Source: Vibrio tapetis subsp. tapetis
GTDB lineage: Bacteria > Pseudomonadota > Gammaproteobacteria > Enterobacterales > Vibrionaceae
DNA: 64,000 bases
Reading direction: 5' to 3'
Assembly (NCBI RefSeq): GCF_900233005.1
Contig: NZ_LT960611.1
Coordinates: 806,001-870,000, forward strand
The position numbers were made by a program, and so were the translations under genes. This document shows positions 62,905 through 64,000 of this stretch, one piece after another; position 1 is the first letter of the stretch, and the number at the start of each line of letters is the position of its first letter. The notes under the pieces are model-generated. The model saw nothing but the letters and a program-made list of their open reading frames with translations. It searched no databases and was not told the DNA's origin.

Positions 62905-62936
62905 ATTAAACTAGTTTGAATTTGAACTAGTTTAAT
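62905..62936. promoter_or_regulatory. MarR operator-like palindrome
   Basis: ATTAAACTAGTT (62905-62916) and AACTAGTTTAAT (62925-62936) are a perfect 12-bp inverted repeat with an 8-bp centre. Each arm also contains the self-palindromic AACTAGTT. It ends 10 bp before the MarR start codon, where a repressor would block expression. Confidence 0.75.
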
Positions 62937-63069
62937 GGCAAGAATATATTTGAGCAATAAAAACTTGTATATTGAGCTTACAAACAACGTCGCGGAAGGA
63001 TAAAAAACTCAACAACGAACTCGTTGAGCTAACGGTAAGTCGTTACGAGGGGCTATTGGGAATGCGCTC

Positions 63070-63735
63070 TCAGTTCTCGCTAAAAAAGATATCACCATAA
63101 AAGGAGATGGCTTGGGTTTGACTATTGTCTGTATCTGTCATGATGACCGTTGCATCGATATAGCGATAGCTATTTAAGTTCGCCTCGACCGAGCCTTTGT
63201 CACCGAAATATTCGATTAGGTCTTGGTATATATTTCTCTTTTCATCGTACCACTGTTCTATTTCAGCTGACTCCCCTTTTATTGCAAGCATTTTAACGTT
63301 AGAACCGGCAAAAGGGTTATCCCAAGCGTCTCCTTCCATTTGAGAACTAGACCAAACATAGTTAAGTGCTTTAGTGCGCCAAACCATTAGTCCACCATCT
63401 ACGACCACATACACTCTCGCCGCATAATCGTCACCACCTTTGGTACGTTCGTCAATCCCCATAAGCTTATTCTTAATAAGCCATGACCAATTCAAATAAG
63501 GGGTCTCTGACAAGTCGATTCTTTGCTTTCTTATCAATCCAGAGGCACTTTCATTACTATGAGCTTTCAACGCATATCGGTTTTTGTATTCGGTGACTTG
63601 GTAATCAGTTAAGTTGAGAATTTGTTTGCTACTCCAACCATTTAGGTTGCCACTTTCTAATGAGGTCATATTAACAGTCGCGTAAGTCGCAGTACTCATT
63701 ACTAAAATAATCAAGCTGCTAACAAATCTGAACAT
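63070..63735 (-). CDS. DUF3047 family exported protein
   Basis: 221 residues from the ATG at 63735, with AGGAGG 7 nt upstream; the ATG just before (63738) is too close to it. A signal peptide (about 1-19) precedes a beta-rich domain containing LNWSWLIKNKLMG, GGDDYAARVYVVVDGG and a terminal DNSQTQAISFYGDIFF. This is the DUF3047 pattern. Function unknown. A strong hairpin separates it from the upstream minus-strand gene. Confidence 0.85.
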   Translation of the reverse strand: MFRFVSSLIILVMSTATYATVNMTSLESGNLNGWSSKQILNLTDYQVTEYKNRYALKAHSNESASGLIRKQRIDLSETPYLNWSWLIKNKLMGIDERTKGGDDYAARVYVVVDGGLMVWRTKALNYVWSSSQMEGDAWDNPFAGSNVKMLAIKGESAEIEQWYDEKRNIYQDLIEYFGDKGSVEANLNSYRYIDATVIMTDTDNSQTQAISFYGDIFFSEN

Positions 63736-63756
63736 CATTTTCCCTCCTTAGAATAT

Positions 63757-63786
63757 AAAAAAATCCGTAGGCCTTTCGACCTACGG
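63757..63786 (-). terminator. Terminator of the partial upstream gene
   Basis: On the minus strand TCCGTAGG, an 8-nt loop, CCTACGGA and a run of seven T. It lies just after the stop at 63799. Confidence 0.88.
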
Positions 63787-63798
63787 AGATACTCTATA

Positions 63799-64000
63799 TT
63801 ATGTGCGATTGCCTATTTTTACTGTGCCATTGGTGCTAAACCAAAGTGCTTCTGAGCGGCGGCGACCAATTAAAAACGGCCCATCATCGAAGAATAAAAA
63901 GTTTTTCCAGTTTCGTTTAAAAACCGACCATTTGGTTTCAATGACGTTATATTTTTCATAACAAAAATAAACGGTTACGTCGTCCTGCCAATCAATGTGT
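63799..64000 (-). CDS. DUF2947-like protein, 3' part only
   Basis: The minus strand from the window end gives 66 residues and a TAA at 63799-63801. The sequence contains VTVYFCYEKYNVIETKW, FKRNWKNFLFFDDGPFLIG, RRRSEALWF and ends VKIGNRT. FDDGPFLIGRRR is close to the C-terminal block I recall for DUF2947, a short family of gammaproteobacterial proteins. The N-terminal part lies beyond base 64000. Assignment from memory, moderate confidence. Confidence 0.65.
   Translation of the reverse strand, partial: HIDWQDDVTVYFCYEKYNVIETKWSVFKRNWKNFLFFDDGPFLIGRRRSEALWFSTNGTVKIGNRT

Overview
The window looks like chromosomal DNA of a marine gammaproteobacterium of the Vibrionaceae, most likely Vibrio. The evidence is the moderate GC content, the Vibrio-type order of the prp operon (GntR regulator, prpB, prpC, acnD, prpF, prpE), a tandem glycine riboswitch before an AGCS symporter, chemoreceptors, a ChbG-type deacetylase and a DUF2947-like gene. 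No tRNA, rRNA, CRISPR array, phage or insertion sequence was recognised. The window opens inside prpE and closes inside the DUF2947-like gene.

Layout. 1-8.9 kb: minus-strand 2-methylcitrate (propionate) operon with its own FadR-type GntR regulator and operator-like palindromes. 9.3-11.0 kb: chemoreceptor. 11.3-14.5 kb: tripartite tricarboxylate transporter (TctC, TctB, TctA). 14.6-18.9 kb: minus-strand CitA/CitB-type two-component system followed by two tandem periplasmic binding-type proteins, probably the sensing arm for the adjacent transporter. 19.2-23.8 kb: export operon (TolC-like, HlyD-like, two ABC-2 permeases, no ATPase gene). 23.9-24.8 kb: two small membrane proteins of unknown role. 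25.1-26.9 kb: tandem glycine riboswitch and Na+/amino-acid symporter. 26.9-30.3 kb: LysE exporter, M32 carboxypeptidase, periplasmic rhodanese, lipoprotein. 30.7-34.0 kb: five small outer-membrane beta-barrel-like genes in two paralogous groups. 34.2-38.1 kb: RNA helicase hrpA. 38.3-42.3 kb: azoreductase, a large MipA/OmpV-like protein, a small unknown, a TauE-type permease and a TerB-like protein. 42.4-48.0 kb: complete five-gene oligopeptide-type ABC importer. 48.5-50.9 kb: secreted endonuclease I with extra domains, and a DEDD exonuclease. 51.1-56.7 kb: operon of DUF2760 plus two divergent Hsp70s behind a sigma32-like promoter. 56.9-64.0 kb: metzincin-like protease, small unknown gene, lipid-kinase-like gene, ChbG, soluble PAS-PAS chemoreceptor, DUF1304, a VOC/MarR pair, DUF3047 and the partial last gene.

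How it fits together. The first 24 kb is largely about using and sensing organic acids: propionate catabolism, a chemoreceptor, tricarboxylate-type uptake and its probable two-component control. The most interesting poorly described system is the 51-57 kb operon. A membrane-anchored DUF2760 protein with VEK/VEVEK repeats is encoded with two non-canonical Hsp70s, one with a Met/Pro/Gly-rich loop and one with a roughly 300-residue C-terminal extension. A candidate heat-shock promoter precedes the operon and a terminator-like hairpin separates the two chaperone genes. Starts were moved from the longest open frame wherever a Shine-Dalgarno sequence or a signal peptide favoured an internal codon; each such case is noted.
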